NCBI RefSeq assembly: GCF_042677205.1
Contig: NZ_JBHTIU010000031.1
Location: 62,001 to 126,000 of the forward strand
Direction: 5' to 3'
Length of the DNA: 64,000 nucleotides
Source of the DNA: Paenibacillus_L residui
GTDB taxonomy: Bacteria; Bacillota; Bacilli; Paenibacillales; NBRC-103111
Numbering within the stretch: position 1 is the first letter of the stretch; every line of letters starts with the position of its first letter. Positions 49,942 to 58,252 of the stretch are shown here, piece by piece. The notes under the pieces were generated by a model that had not been told where the DNA came from, did no database searches, and saw only the letters and a program-made list of their open reading frames with translations. The position numbers were made by a program, and so were the translations under genes.

Positions 49942-50075
49942 GCTTAATCTTTCTAAGTGGTGTCCAGCCTGCAATAAAGCGGGAACACTCTCTCCAGCCT
50001 TATTGGCACTTTTCAAGTCTTCCTTCGTATGATACGTTAGTTTCAGTGAAAATCAAGGTCAGAAGGAGGTGCGCT

Positions 50076-50738
50076 GTGAACGCCATATCTTCTAAGACAG
50101 GCGGAATTGTTGTTATCGTAAGCGGCGGAAGCTTGGGGGACTGGGCCCTTCGCGAGATTGGACGCGGAGACATTCTGATTGGAGCAGACCGGGGAGCGGC
50201 CTTCCTGGTACAGCATGGGTACAGCCCGGATCTGGCGATCGGCGATTTCGATTCCGTTCGCCCCGAAGAGATCGGACGGATCCGTGAATCAAGCAAACGC
50301 TGGGTAGAATGTGATCCGGTCATGAAGGATTATACCGATACGGAGATGGCTTTCAACGAAGCGCTGGCTCTTCACCCGCAAGAAATCGTCCTGGTCGGCG
50401 TCATGGGTTCCCGTCTTGACCATTCCATGGCCAACCTTCAACTGCTGGCCAAAGGGCTGGAAGCCCGCGTTCCTTGCAAAATCGTGGATGCATATAACGA
50501 AATCACGCTTATAGACGATGAATGGATTGTCCATCGCAATGAATACGCCTATCTTTCCCTTATTCCTTTCACAGAAGAAGTAAGAGGCATCACCCTCGAA
50601 GGGTTTCTGTACCCGCTGTGTGACGCGCAGCTTAAGACCGGCCAGTCGTTAGGAATCAGCAATGTGCTGACCGCTGATACCGGTCGCATTACACTTACCG
50701 AAGGGAAGCTTCTGGTCATCCGCAGCAAGGAAGACTAG
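50076..50738 (+). CDS. thiN: Thiamine pyrophosphokinase ThiN
   Basis: 220 residues. It moves pyrophosphate from ATP to thiamine. Signatures: IVVIVSGGSLGDWALREI, LIGADRGAAFLVQHGYSPDLAIGDFDSV, YTDTEMAFNEAL (the DxTD-like catalytic Asp) and MGSRLDHSMANLQLL. The C-terminal thiamine-binding beta domain has LIDDEWIVHRN and GQSLGISNVL. GTG 50076 is the start: AGGAGG is 6 bases before it, and the longer frame runs through that site. No TPP riboswitch is visible. A separate gene for de novo TPP synthesis, thiL, is at 7 kb. Confidence 0.95.
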   Translation: MNAISSKTGGIVVIVSGGSLGDWALREIGRGDILIGADRGAAFLVQHGYSPDLAIGDFDSVRPEEIGRIRESSKRWVECDPVMKDYTDTEMAFNEALALHPQEIVLVGVMGSRLDHSMANLQLLAKGLEARVPCKIVDAYNEITLIDDEWIVHRNEYAYLSLIPFTEEVRGITLEGFLYPLCDAQLKTGQSLGISNVLTADTGRITLTEGKLLVIRSKED

Positions 50739-50762
50739 GCTTCCTTTTTCTCATCCCGGTAA

Positions 50763-50779
50763 ACGGTTAAATTAACCGG
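50763..50779. terminator. Palindromic hairpin after thiN
   Basis: CGGTTAA-A-TTAACCG at 50764-50778 overlaps the stop codon of the minus-strand gene at 50767. There is no clear T run. Confidence 0.3.
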
Positions 50780-51060
50780 ATAATATGAACGACCTTTTCC
50801 TCTGCGGCAATTTTGATCAGGTGATTGTCCCGGTCGTAGACAATTTGACAGGAACCGAAGCTCATCGTCGGCTCCGCGCCCAAGCCATAAAAAATATCAT
50901 CGGCTAATGTCGTTATACAATCCTTCCGCTCCTGCTCGTCCATCTCCCGCCAATCCTCTTCGCTCATCTCGAACAGCTCGTTGCAGTTTCTTACACCGGA
51001 CATGGCTCCGGTCAATTCTTCAATAATCTCCTCATACTCTCGGCCGAATTTAACGCCCAT
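50767..51060 (-). CDS. Small soluble protein of unknown function
   Basis: 97 residues, acidic, no membrane segment, two or three Cys. An N-terminal helical half (MGVKFGREYEEIIEELTGAM, EMDEQERKDCITTLADDIFYGLG) is followed by beta-strands (MSFGSCQIVYDRDNHLIKI). The clear start AAAGGATG...ATG and codon use support a real gene. I do not recognise the family. Single gene, convergent to thiN. Confidence 0.72.
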   Translation of the reverse strand: MGVKFGREYEEIIEELTGAMSGVRNCNELFEMSEEDWREMDEQERKDCITTLADDIFYGLGAEPTMSFGSCQIVYDRDNHLIKIAAEEKVVHIIRLI

Positions 51061-51231
51061 TGAAGCAACATCCTTTCTTAACCGGCCCTTTTGCCAGATC
51101 CGGATTTTTATTCCTATTATAGACAGAATGAATAGTATTTATCGGTATTTATCGGATCCTTGAAAGCCTTATCCCCATTATAATCGATTTCGTCGAATCT
51201 GTTTCACCCATTTTTCTCTGCAGTCGCATGC

Positions 51232-51260
51232 AGGGAACTCTGTAAATCCCCACAACAGTG
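51232..51260. repeat. Repeat family B, partial copy
   Basis: AGGGAACTCTGTAAATCCCC, then ACAACAGTG. This matches the junction GGGAGCCCTGTAAATACCCC, then ACAAAGTG, of the tandem array. Confidence 0.45.
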
Positions 51261-51261
51261 C

Positions 51262-51300
51262 AAAAAAACACAAAACACGCCATTCCCCCATGACGTGTCT
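51262..51300 (-). terminator. Terminator of the rsbV-rsbW-sigB operon
   Basis: The minus-strand stem ACACGTCAT / ATGGCGTGT is followed by TTTGTGTTTTTTT, three bases from the sigB stop. Confidence 0.85.
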
Positions 51301-51302
51301 TG

Positions 51303-52082
51303 TTACTTGTCCACCAATGATTGATGTCCGTTCAAATATTGTTTCAGCTTTTCTATCGCTCTCTTCTGAATGCGGGATACGCTCATCTGGGAGATTCCCA
51401 GCACCTGGGCGATACTCCTCTGCGATTGCCCTTCGTTAAAGACGAGCATCAGCACCTTCTTCTCTTCTTCCTTCAGAAGAAGCAGCGCTTCGTTCAGATC
51501 CAGCCTTTTCTCGACCATTCCGAAGTCGTCCGCATCACTGCCTATCAAATCACCGATGGTTGCGCTTCCTTCATCGTTAGCCAGAGGAGTATCCAACGAA
51601 ACGTAATTATAGCATTCCCTTCCGGCCAGCACCTCAATCGTCTCCTCCGTCGTCAGCTCCAAGTATTCCGCAATTTCATCTACGTTCGGGGATCGCTCCA
51701 GCTTCATAGTCAACTCATCAACCGCCTGTTGAATCATCAGCCCTTTTTCCTTAATCCGCCGGGGAACTTGAATGTACCACGACTTGTCTCTTAAATAATT
51801 TTTCATATGTCCGATCAGACTCTTCATCGCATAGGCTTCAAATTGGATCCCGAGCGTGCTGTCGTACTGCTTGAAAAGTCGCAGCAAAGCCATCTGCCCA
51901 ACCTGATACAAATCCTCATACAGGTCGGGGCGGTTCCGGGACATTTTCCCGGCGGCCATCTTGACAATAGGCTCGTAATGGAGCAGCAGGTCAGTCGCTA
52001 TCTCGTTGTCTTCCGTCTGCTGGTATTGAAGTATAGCCGCTATTTTATTGTTGGGGTCTTGCGTGGCTTGCTCTGGCTTCAT
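51303..52082 (-). CDS. sigB: General stress sigma factor SigB
   Basis: 259 residues, sigma-70 family group 3. Region 2: LYEDLYQVGQMALLRLFKQYDSTLGIQFEAYAM. Region 3: IQVPRRIKEKGLMIQQAVDEL. Region 4: VLMLVFNEGQSQRSIAQVLGISQMSVSRIQKRAIEKL. The order rsbV-rsbW-sigB with 4-base ATGA overlaps is the standard SigB module, so it is SigB rather than SigF (whose partners are SpoIIAA and SpoIIAB). The nearby dps gene has a good sigma-B promoter, which supports this. RsbX and the RsbU phosphatase are not in the window. Confidence 0.92.
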   Translation of the reverse strand: MKPEQATQDPNNKIAAILQYQQTEDNEIATDLLLHYEPIVKMAAGKMSRNRPDLYEDLYQVGQMALLRLFKQYDSTLGIQFEAYAMKSLIGHMKNYLRDKSWYIQVPRRIKEKGLMIQQAVDELTMKLERSPNVDEIAEYLELTTEETIEVLAGRECYNYVSLDTPLANDEGSATIGDLIGSDADDFGMVEKRLDLNEALLLLKEEEKKVLMLVFNEGQSQRSIAQVLGISQMSVSRIQKRAIEKLKQYLNGHQSLVDK

Positions 52083-52531
52083 GCCAATTCCTCTTTCCTT
52101 TGGAGAAATTTGGTCAGTATAACCTCCGTTCCGGATTGTGTATGCACCTGGACCTCATCCATGAGTGCTTGCATCATAAAGATGCCCAAGCCCCCTTCGC
52201 TAACTTCGCTTAACGGTTTGTCATGCAGAGATTCGGCCTGGCTTTCTTTCTGCTCATAGTCAAAGCTGCTTCCTTCGTCCTTGACGCTGATTCGAATGCC
52301 GTCTTCCCGCATTTCAAACCTGATTTCCATCTGCCCCTTCTCTTCTCCCTGATAGGCATGCAGAACAGCATTATTGCAGGCTTCGGCCACAGCCACCTTC
52401 ATGTCCTCGATTTCTTCGTAAGAAAATCCCCATTTTGATGCAATTCCGTACAGGGTGAGCCGGACAATGTCTATAAATTCCGCGTCTGCCGGAACTTTTA
52501 AACTGACGCTGTGATTTTGGAAGTCGCTCAT
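52079..52531 (-). CDS. rsbW: Anti-sigma-B factor and serine kinase RsbW
   Basis: 150 residues, GHKL ATPase fold. N-box MKVAVAEACNNAVLHAYQG, G1-like RISVKDEGSSFDYE, and G2 GGLGIFMMQALMDEV are visible. It binds SigB and phosphorylates RsbV. It overlaps both neighbours by 4 bases, which keeps the three proteins in step. Confidence 0.93.
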   Translation of the reverse strand: MSDFQNHSVSLKVPADAEFIDIVRLTLYGIASKWGFSYEEIEDMKVAVAEACNNAVLHAYQGEEKGQMEIRFEMREDGIRISVKDEGSSFDYEQKESQAESLHDKPLSEVSEGGLGIFMMQALMDEVQVHTQSGTEVILTKFLQRKEELA

Positions 52532-52881
52532 ATGATTTCTTCTTTCCTTTCCGATGATCCCTCTATCGGGTGAATATATTGTGAAATTCCCGTAATATCG
52601 AACAACCGATTAATTTTCGGCGGGATTTCCTCCACTCCGAAAGGAGCTTGCAGCGCATCCCGGGTTTTTAAGATGGAAACCAGAATTCCTATGCCGGTGC
52701 TGTCGATATATTTTAAATCTTTAAGATTTAATGTTAGTGCTCTTTTGGTCTGATTAATGAACGGCTCCAGATCGGAACGCATCTCCGCAGCTACCGATAA
52801 ATCCAATTCTCCGCTAAGGTACACCACGATTTCGTCCGCCATCACTTCCTTGTAAATGTTAAACTTCTTCTCTGGATACAT
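52528..52881 (-). CDS. rsbV: Anti-anti-sigma factor RsbV
   Basis: 117 residues, STAS domain. The phosphorylation site is Ser61 in LKYIDSTGIGILVSILK. Dephosphorylated RsbV takes RsbW away from SigB. ATG with GGGAGG 10-12 bases before. First gene of the operon. Confidence 0.93.
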   Translation of the reverse strand: MYPEKKFNIYKEVMADEIVVYLSGELDLSVAAEMRSDLEPFINQTKRALTLNLKDLKYIDSTGIGILVSILKTRDALQAPFGVEEIPPKINRLFDITGISQYIHPIEGSSERKEEII

Positions 52882-52984
52882 GCCTGTTTTCCTCCCATGC
52901 CGCTAGAAGTTTTGTTTCCCCACACTTTTCATCTTAATGCACTTGAAAAATTTCCCTTCGTCAAAACAATCCGACAATAATTAT

Positions 52985-53011
52985 ATACACGAATTTCACG
53001 TCGCTTGAAAC
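52985..53011 (-). promoter_or_regulatory. Candidate sigma-B autoregulatory promoter
   Basis: On the minus strand GTTTCA, 15 bases, GTGTAT; each box differs from the sigma-B consensus (GTTTAA, GGGTAT) by one base. It is about 100 bases before rsbV. The rest of this 380-base gap shows no gene. Confidence 0.4.
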
Positions 53012-53189
53012 AGGGCGGCTGTAAATTTTTATAGTAATTTTCTGCCTTCTTCCTCCTTTTCAATTATAGCTGGTTCGTCAATCATTCTCACTCTTCATGC
53101 CATTCTTTTTATTTAAGAAATTTTGGTAAAAAGGGACAGCAGCCCGCAATCTTATTAACACGAATAAAGAACTTAAAGATTCCTGGTTT

Positions 53190-53215
53190 GGTTAAAAAAC
53201 CGGTTTTTGGGGTAA
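53190..53215 (+). promoter_or_regulatory. Sigma-B promoter of dps
   Basis: GGTTAA, 14 bases, GGGTAA, 50 bases before the dps ATG. It fits the sigma-B pattern (G[T/G]TTAA, 12-15 bases, GGG[T/A]A[T/A]). B. subtilis dps is sigma-B dependent. Confidence 0.75.
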
Positions 53216-53265
53216 ATAAAGAACAGTCAAGCAAGTTCAATATAGCTTATCAAGGAGGTACAAAG

Positions 53266-53712
53266 ATGCCAAAAACGATGACATCCGTAACGACGGTACT
53301 GAACCAGCAAGTTGCCAACTGGTCGGTGATGTACATGAAGCTGCACAATTACCATTGGTATATTACAGGAGACCATTTCTTCACCCTCCATGTCAAACTG
53401 GAAGAGCTTTATGACGAGGCCGCCCAGTATTTGGACGATTTGGCTGAGCGACTGCTGTCTTTGGGCAAAAGGCCGGTAGCTACATTAAAGGAAAGCCTGG
53501 AGCTATCCTCCATCAAGGAAGCAACCGGCTCCGAGTCGCCGACCGATATGATCCGCACCGTATCCCAGGATTTTGCGACGATGATCAACGAGCTGCAGGA
53601 AGGCATCAAAGCGGCCGAAGAAGAAGGGGACGAGCCGTCCGGAGACATGATGATTGCCATCCAAGGCTCACTGCAGAAGCATAAATGGATGCTGGATGCG
53701 TTTTTGAAATAA
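53266..53712 (+). CDS. dps: Dps-type mini-ferritin
   Basis: 148 residues. It forms a dodecamer that oxidises and stores iron and can protect DNA. The two-subunit ferroxidase site is visible in MKLHNYHWYITGDHFFTLHVKLEELYDE (His27, His30, His42 and following acidic residues). GKRPVATLKE is also a family motif. ATG 53266 has AAGGAGG 8 bases before; the longer frame runs through the promoter. Stress control through sigma-B fits its place next to rsbV-rsbW-sigB. Confidence 0.95.
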   Translation: MPKTMTSVTTVLNQQVANWSVMYMKLHNYHWYITGDHFFTLHVKLEELYDEAAQYLDDLAERLLSLGKRPVATLKESLELSSIKEATGSESPTDMIRTVSQDFATMINELQEGIKAAEEEGDEPSGDMMIAIQGSLQKHKWMLDAFLK

Positions 53713-53745
53713 CCGAAATTCATCCGTAGTTCCGGTGAATTTCGG
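53713..53745. terminator. First of two hairpins after dps
   Basis: CCGAAATTCA (53713-53722) and TGAATTTCGG (53736-53745) form a perfect 10-base stem. There is no T run. Confidence 0.4.
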
Positions 53746-53752
53746 ACCAACC

Positions 53753-53787
53753 AATAAAACAGGCGGACCTCACCGCCTGTTTTATTG
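53753..53787. terminator. Bidirectional terminator of dps
   Basis: AATAAAACAGGCGG and CCGCCTGTTTTATT form a perfect 14-base stem whose outer part is the A/T-rich tail on both sides. Confidence 0.85.
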
Positions 53788-53848
53788 TGCCGGTGGACCG
53801 GCTGTGCCGACAGCCTGCGTCAAGGATACGACCAAGCGGCGCCGGGAC

Positions 53849-54829
53849 TCAACCGTTAGCCGTTCGCGGCCCTGTCTGGCCTTCTCTCGCAGCTATTTCT
53901 TTCTCCAGCAGATTCAGTGCCTGCAGAACGGCCTCAGGCCTTGCCTGCGGAATCATATGGCCGGTGTGCTCGATCTTCAGCAGCTTGGAGTGGGGGATCT
54001 CTCGATGCAGCCTGTAAGCCTGCAGCTCGGGACGGAACGGGTCCGAGTCACCGACCGCTATAACAACAGGAAGCCGCAGTTCCCCGTATCTGCTGCTGAC
54101 GGCATCCGCATTCCGGATAAAGCCTTCGATATCCTCCCGGTTCGCCCGGATCTGTGCCGGCCGGGGCCAGACCGCCTGCGCCAGCCTGCGATAATCGTGC
54201 GGAACAGGGTCCGGGGCAAAGGTGGCATCGGTCACCGGTTTGACCGCCAGACCTCCGAGCGGGACTAGCAGAGTATGGAGAAGCAGCTTGCCTACGAAGG
54301 GAGAGAGAACGAGCGCATTGAGTATCCGGTCGGCGATACCCGCGGGATAAGCCTTACCCCCATAGGCTCCGGGAGCCAGCAGAACGATTCCGGCAAGCTC
54401 ATCGGAATATTGCAGCGCATAAGACAGCACGAGCAAACCGCTCCAGGAATGCCCGACGAGAATAGGCTCTGTTGCGCCCAGCTTCTTCAACGCTTCATGG
54501 AGAAGCCTCGCCTGGTTTTGCGGCGTCATTATCCCTTTGCCGGGACGCTCGCTATATCCGTATCCGGGCCGGTCGAATACCAGCACCCTGTATTGAGAGG
54601 ACGCCAGCTCCATGACACCCGAATAATCAGCGGACGACAGCATCCCCCCGTGCAGGCATACGATAGGCCGGCCCCGGCCTTTGCTGTTATAATGAAGCCG
54701 AATCCCTTCGACCGTAACAAATTCCCCTGTCGGAGGAAATTCCGACTCGGCCCGCCGAACCCGCTGCCGGCTATATCCCATCAAAGCGGCTGCCGCCAAC
54801 AGACCGATGCCCGTTAATATCCATACCAC
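53849..54829 (-). CDS. Membrane-anchored alpha/beta hydrolase
   Basis: 326 residues. One N-terminal helix (about 2-20) anchors it. The hydrolase core has VCLHGGMLSSADYSG (oxyanion region), the nucleophile elbow GHSWSG (Ser), GDSDPF (acid) and EHTGHMIPQ (His). The start is GTG 54829 with AGGAAGG 7 bases before; the long upstream frame has no site and crosses the operator. It lies 213 bases after a TetR gene in the same direction, with a palindromic operator between. Substrate unknown. Confidence 0.88.
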   Translation of the reverse strand: MVWILTGIGLLAAAALMGYSRQRVRRAESEFPPTGEFVTVEGIRLHYNSKGRGRPIVCLHGGMLSSADYSGVMELASSQYRVLVFDRPGYGYSERPGKGIMTPQNQARLLHEALKKLGATEPILVGHSWSGLLVLSYALQYSDELAGIVLLAPGAYGGKAYPAGIADRILNALVLSPFVGKLLLHTLLVPLGGLAVKPVTDATFAPDPVPHDYRRLAQAVWPRPAQIRANREDIEGFIRNADAVSSRYGELRLPVVIAVGDSDPFRPELQAYRLHREIPHSKLLKIEHTGHMIPQARPEAVLQALNLLEKEIAAREGQTGPRTANG

Positions 54830-54983
54830 AGTGATCCTTCCTTTCTGAGATTGGGAATGGGTAATCCAGAAGAAACGACTGTCGCCGTCCTTGTCCAAGG
54901 ACATACAGTTACAACCTTTGGCAAGTCTATTTAAAGCATTCAATTCCCTCCTTTCGCCAAAAATACATACTGTTAAATATTCG

Positions 54984-55009
54984 ATTAACATACTCATAGG
55001 TATGTTAAT
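54984..55009. promoter_or_regulatory. Palindromic operator between TetR and hydrolase genes
   Basis: ATTAACATAC-TCATAG-GTATGTTAAT: perfect 10-base arms, 6-base centre, 26 bases in all. Placed 34 bases after the TetR stop and 155 bases before the hydrolase start. A looser site ATTAAC...GTATGTGAT lies near the TetR start (55879-55898). Probable TetR binding sites. Confidence 0.65.
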
Positions 55010-55042
55010 TTCAAACAAAAACCCGTAATAATACGGGCTTCA

Positions 55043-55837
55043 TCACGAGCCCGATTCCGGCTCCAGTCCTTGCCACAGAACCTGAGAAGCGGCCGTTACA
55101 CCGGAACGCAAGCGGTCCGGATTCCGGTCAATAATTCTAGTTAGCTGCATGCCGTAAATAAGAGCCTGGAACAGAGTTGCCAGAGCCTGCGGAGCTATAT
55201 TCCTCTTCAACAAACCGTTATCCTGCATCTCCTGAAATATGGCGCTCGTCCCCTCGATAATGCTGCTGTATGCTTGGTTCAGCATCTCCCTTACCGAAGG
55301 ATCACGGCTTGAGACAACGAATTCAAAAAATAACATGGAAGGGTCCTGCTCATCCTTGCCGGAATGTCCGCACTCCAATTGCGACATCAACCATAAGGCT
55401 ATAGACTCAATCGGGTCCTCCGAAGCGAGGGCGGAATGGGCCTGTGCCGGCAGGACTCTGAGCTGCGCAGCCAGGCTTCGTTCGCACAGCTCCAGAAACA
55501 GCTCATGCTTGCCCGAGAAATGCCAGTACACGGCCCCTTTGGTCATATCCGCCGCGGCCGCTACCTGATCCAGGGTCGCCCCGGCGAATCCCGATCGGGT
55601 GAACACTTCGGCAGCAGCATCCAAAATCCGTGAGCGGGTATCCGCGAATCCGGCCCCGTCCTCCTCCTGAATGTCTGCCAGCCATTTTCTCATTTGCTCC
55701 TTGCCGCCGAAGCATCGTCTGACGGATGTCCAATGGACTCCGGCAGCGGCCGCGACATCCGCAAACGTTATTTTGTCATATGCCTTGCCGGAAGCAAGCT
55801 TCCTGGCCGCTTCCCTGATTTGATCATGGGTAATCAT
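55043..55837 (-). CDS. TetR-family regulator with two tandem HTH domains
   Basis: 264 residues, about 65 longer than usual. Two TetR_N DNA-binding domains are in a row. The first (about 2-52) has ITFADVAAAAGVHWTSVRRCFGGKEQM. The second (about 66-115) has ATLDQVAAAADMTKGAVYWHFSGKHELF. The ligand-binding part follows (PIESIALWLMSQL, MLNQAYSSIIEGTSAIFQEMQDNGLLK). Start ATG 55837 has GAGG 9 bases before; ATG 55849 is possible. The first HTH is less canonical. It probably controls the adjacent hydrolase gene and itself through the palindrome at 54984-55009. Confidence 0.9.
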   Translation of the reverse strand: MITHDQIREAARKLASGKAYDKITFADVAAAAGVHWTSVRRCFGGKEQMRKWLADIQEEDGAGFADTRSRILDAAAEVFTRSGFAGATLDQVAAAADMTKGAVYWHFSGKHELFLELCERSLAAQLRVLPAQAHSALASEDPIESIALWLMSQLECGHSGKDEQDPSMLFFEFVVSSRDPSVREMLNQAYSSIIEGTSAIFQEMQDNGLLKRNIAPQALATLFQALIYGMQLTRIIDRNPDRLRSGVTAASQVLWQGLEPESGS

Positions 55838-56007
55838 GCTTTCCAACCTCATATCCCGGACACATAATGTTATATTCATTAACCTTTAAGTATGTGATTA
55901 TAATATAAATCTATGTGAATGAGATGTCAAGATGATTCGCAAGTTAAACGGGCAGCGGCTTAGCAGCTTTGCTTTGGAACGCTTATCGACTCCCGATATG
56001 CTTCGCG

Positions 56008-56916
56008 TCATTGGTCCTCCGGTGCTTCATCAAAGCTCAAATTGACGGGTTCTTCCGGAATTTCTTCCATCAGGTCAATATTTGTCGTCGGGATCTTCTC
56101 GTCGACTTCATCAAGCCGCAAACTATCGACCCAAATTTTCCCCGGCCCGTACAACAACACGCCGATTGCTATTTCTTTGCTGCTCTTTGGAACGTCCAAT
56201 ACAATACTGTACTGGCTCCAGGGTGTGGTTCCTCCAATCGGGCGATTCCCCATATTGTCGAAGCCGAGCATATCCTCGTCCGCACCGTCTATTCTCATCC
56301 ATAAGCCCGCCCAGCCCTTCACGTCATCGGACTTGACGAAGCCGGTCAATCTCAATCTTTTGCCCAAGTAGCGGTCAGCCTTAAACATCTGCATCATAGT
56401 AGCGAAGCCTTCCAACTGCTCGGATTCGGACATTAAATATCCGGATGCCCGCCCTTGATGGGTTACCAGCCTATCAACCCCCATTGTATAAAGATGCGGA
56501 TGAGTGCCTGTCAGCTTCCATCCGTACGGCTCCTGCTTGATCGGTTCCATTTGTCCCCGTCTCTCCTTTCTCGTGAGTAAGGTTTGAACATATTTTCGAT
56601 ACTGGCCCGGCGTCATATAATAGACCCTCTTGAACGCCCGGGTGAAAACCTCCTGAGACTCGAATTGGTACTCCAAAGCAATGTCCAGAATTCGTCTCTC
56701 GGTGCTGAGCAATTCCCCGGCGGCGCAGGCCAGTCTCCTCTTGCGGATATAGTCTGCAAGGGTATCTCCGACATAGGCCTGAAACATCCTGTGGAAATGA
56801 TACATCGAAAAGGCCGCCTGATCGGCCACTTTCTCCAAAGACAAGTCGCCCTTGAGATGCTCTTCTATATAACGGATGGATCGCTTGACCGCCCGGACAT
56901 GCTCGTCATAGACCAC
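56008..56916 (-). CDS. AraC-family regulator with C-terminal jelly-roll domain
   Basis: 302 residues. The N-terminal AraC HTH pair (about 1-100) has LSLEKVADQAAFSMYHFHRMFQAYVG and ILDIALEYQFESQEVFTRAFKRVYYMTPGQYRK. The rest forms a beta-rich domain (RLRLTGFVKSDDVKGWAGLWMRID, GTTPWSQYSIVLDVPKSSKEIAIGVLLYGPGKIWVDSLRL), like a carbohydrate-binding or galactose-binding jelly roll. GTG 56916 fits the AGGAGGGGGGAG site. Target and ligand unknown; no operon partner. Confidence 0.88.
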   Translation of the reverse strand: MVYDEHVRAVKRSIRYIEEHLKGDLSLEKVADQAAFSMYHFHRMFQAYVGDTLADYIRKRRLACAAGELLSTERRILDIALEYQFESQEVFTRAFKRVYYMTPGQYRKYVQTLLTRKERRGQMEPIKQEPYGWKLTGTHPHLYTMGVDRLVTHQGRASGYLMSESEQLEGFATMMQMFKADRYLGKRLRLTGFVKSDDVKGWAGLWMRIDGADEDMLGFDNMGNRPIGGTTPWSQYSIVLDVPKSSKEIAIGVLLYGPGKIWVDSLRLDEVDEKIPTTNIDLMEEIPEEPVNLSFDEAPEDQ

Positions 56917-57552
56917 CCACAGCTCCCCCCTCCTATGGTTCATAGCTTATCATGTTCATTCAGGCTAAGACTTGATCTTTTTTGCGAATCCGGCCCACGC
57001 CAAAGAAACCTTTACCAGTTATTGACTATAATAACCATCCAGTCCGCTCGAAGGAAGGCAGCTCCGAAGCTTCAAGCAACGAATCGGGTGAACAGTGCAT
57101 GCTAACACGATTCGGATGTGGCTAACTGCCGGGGGATTTAAGGGGAGGCGGTTTTTTCGGGACGGCCCGACTTAGTGGAGCGATGATCAATTTTCCTCAC
57201 TTGGCGAATGGGCGAATGGGCAAACCTAAATTCTATTGTTTTACTATCCCTATTCGTCAGAAAGATATCGGATGATGGGCGAAATGATGCGAGCCTCAGG
57301 ATGGTGAGCCATTCCCGGCAGAACCGAACCGTTAAATATCCTCCCCTCATTGACGGTTGTTCTTGGATAGTCATTCCGCTAAAGGAAGGGTAATCAGTAT
57401 CGCCTTCAATTTCGGGGCAGCCTGAGCAAAGGGGATATTAGTCAAAAGCTTGCGGAGCGAGGAATAGGTTTATAGAACTTGAGCCGAAAAATAGCCGGGA
57501 GGATGAAACCGGAAGACTGTTGGTCAGAACCAGAATAGGCCGCCGTTAAATG
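56917..57552. other. Gene-free stretch
   Basis: About 640 bases with no supported ORF, repeat or hairpin that I can recognise. It may be worn coding sequence. Confidence 0.45.
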
Positions 57553-57583
57553 GAAAAAACCGCGGTGGACTTTCCCCGCGGCC
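57553..57583 (-). terminator. Terminator of the small membrane protein gene
   Basis: The minus-strand stem GGCCGCGG / CCGCGGTT is followed by TTTT, directly after the stop at 57598. Confidence 0.75.
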
Positions 57584-57597
57584 TTGCTCAGTAATGA

Positions 57598-57828
57598 CTA
57601 AAGAGTTTCCGGCGTCCCGTCGGACGGCATATCAGAAGCGGATTTCCTCTGCGCGCTCTCAGCCGCGGACATTAGAAAGATTAACCCGACCACCGGCAGC
57701 AGAAAAACGAGCAGGGCTGATTCCACAGCTGCCCCGGGTCCCTTATATTTCAGAGTGTCCCGATAAACCCATACCGTTTCATAGACATGTGCAACAAGGA
57801 ATAATGCCGCTAATAATATTCCGAGCAT
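57598..57828 (-). CDS. Small two-helix membrane protein
   Basis: 76 residues, two membrane segments (about 2-20 and 36-54) joined by a short polar loop (YRDTLKYKGPGAAVES), and a polar Ser/Asp-rich tail. AAGGAGG lies 10 bases before the ATG and a good terminator follows, so this is a real gene. I do not recognise a specific family. Confidence 0.7.
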   Translation of the reverse strand: MLGILLAALFLVAHVYETVWVYRDTLKYKGPGAAVESALLVFLLPVVGLIFLMSAAESAQRKSASDMPSDGTPETL

Positions 57829-58068
57829 GATTCATAATCCTCCTTGATCATTAGCCGTAAGGCCTGCAGCGTTAGTTCATTATTCCATTATTGTCCAGAA
57901 CAGGTCTGTCCAAACTCCCTGCGTCGAATATGAATAGATCTCCGTCTAATGAAAAAGCGCCTCCGCCATCATTGGCTGGGCGCTGCAACAATCCTATAAT
58001 CAACTTAGATAATTACTTTCACCTTTCACCGGCTAATAGGACGCTATAACCTGAAACAGGAGGAATGT

Positions 58069-58209
58069 ATGATGACTCACAATTCTGCCTCTTCAACAGA
58101 CAAGAATGGCTTCTCATATTACGGGAACCGAGATTTACATAAACGGAGCGGAATCCCTGATCAAGTAGCTGATCCAGCCGCTCCCATCGCAATACTCCCG
58201 TCCCAATAA
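58069..58209 (+). CDS. Possible 46-residue protein
   Basis: ATG 58069 (a second ATG follows) with ACAGGAGGAA 5-6 bases before, stop TAA 58207-58209. The product starts MMTHNSASSTDKNGFSYYGN and ends PIAILPSQ; polar, no membrane helix. The site is as good as any in the window, but no family is known to me and codon support is thin. The rest of the 57.8-58.25 kb gap holds nothing else. Confidence 0.4.
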   Translation: MMTHNSASSTDKNGFSYYGNRDLHKRSGIPDQVADPAAPIAILPSQ

Positions 58210-58252
58210 CCGGTGCCAAGACCGCGATTGCGATCCGTGCGAAAATTCTCTT

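Noticed and set aside
49990..50075. TPP riboswitch before thiN
   Set aside because: None of the conserved TPP-box blocks (CUGAGA, ACCUGAUCUG-like) is present.
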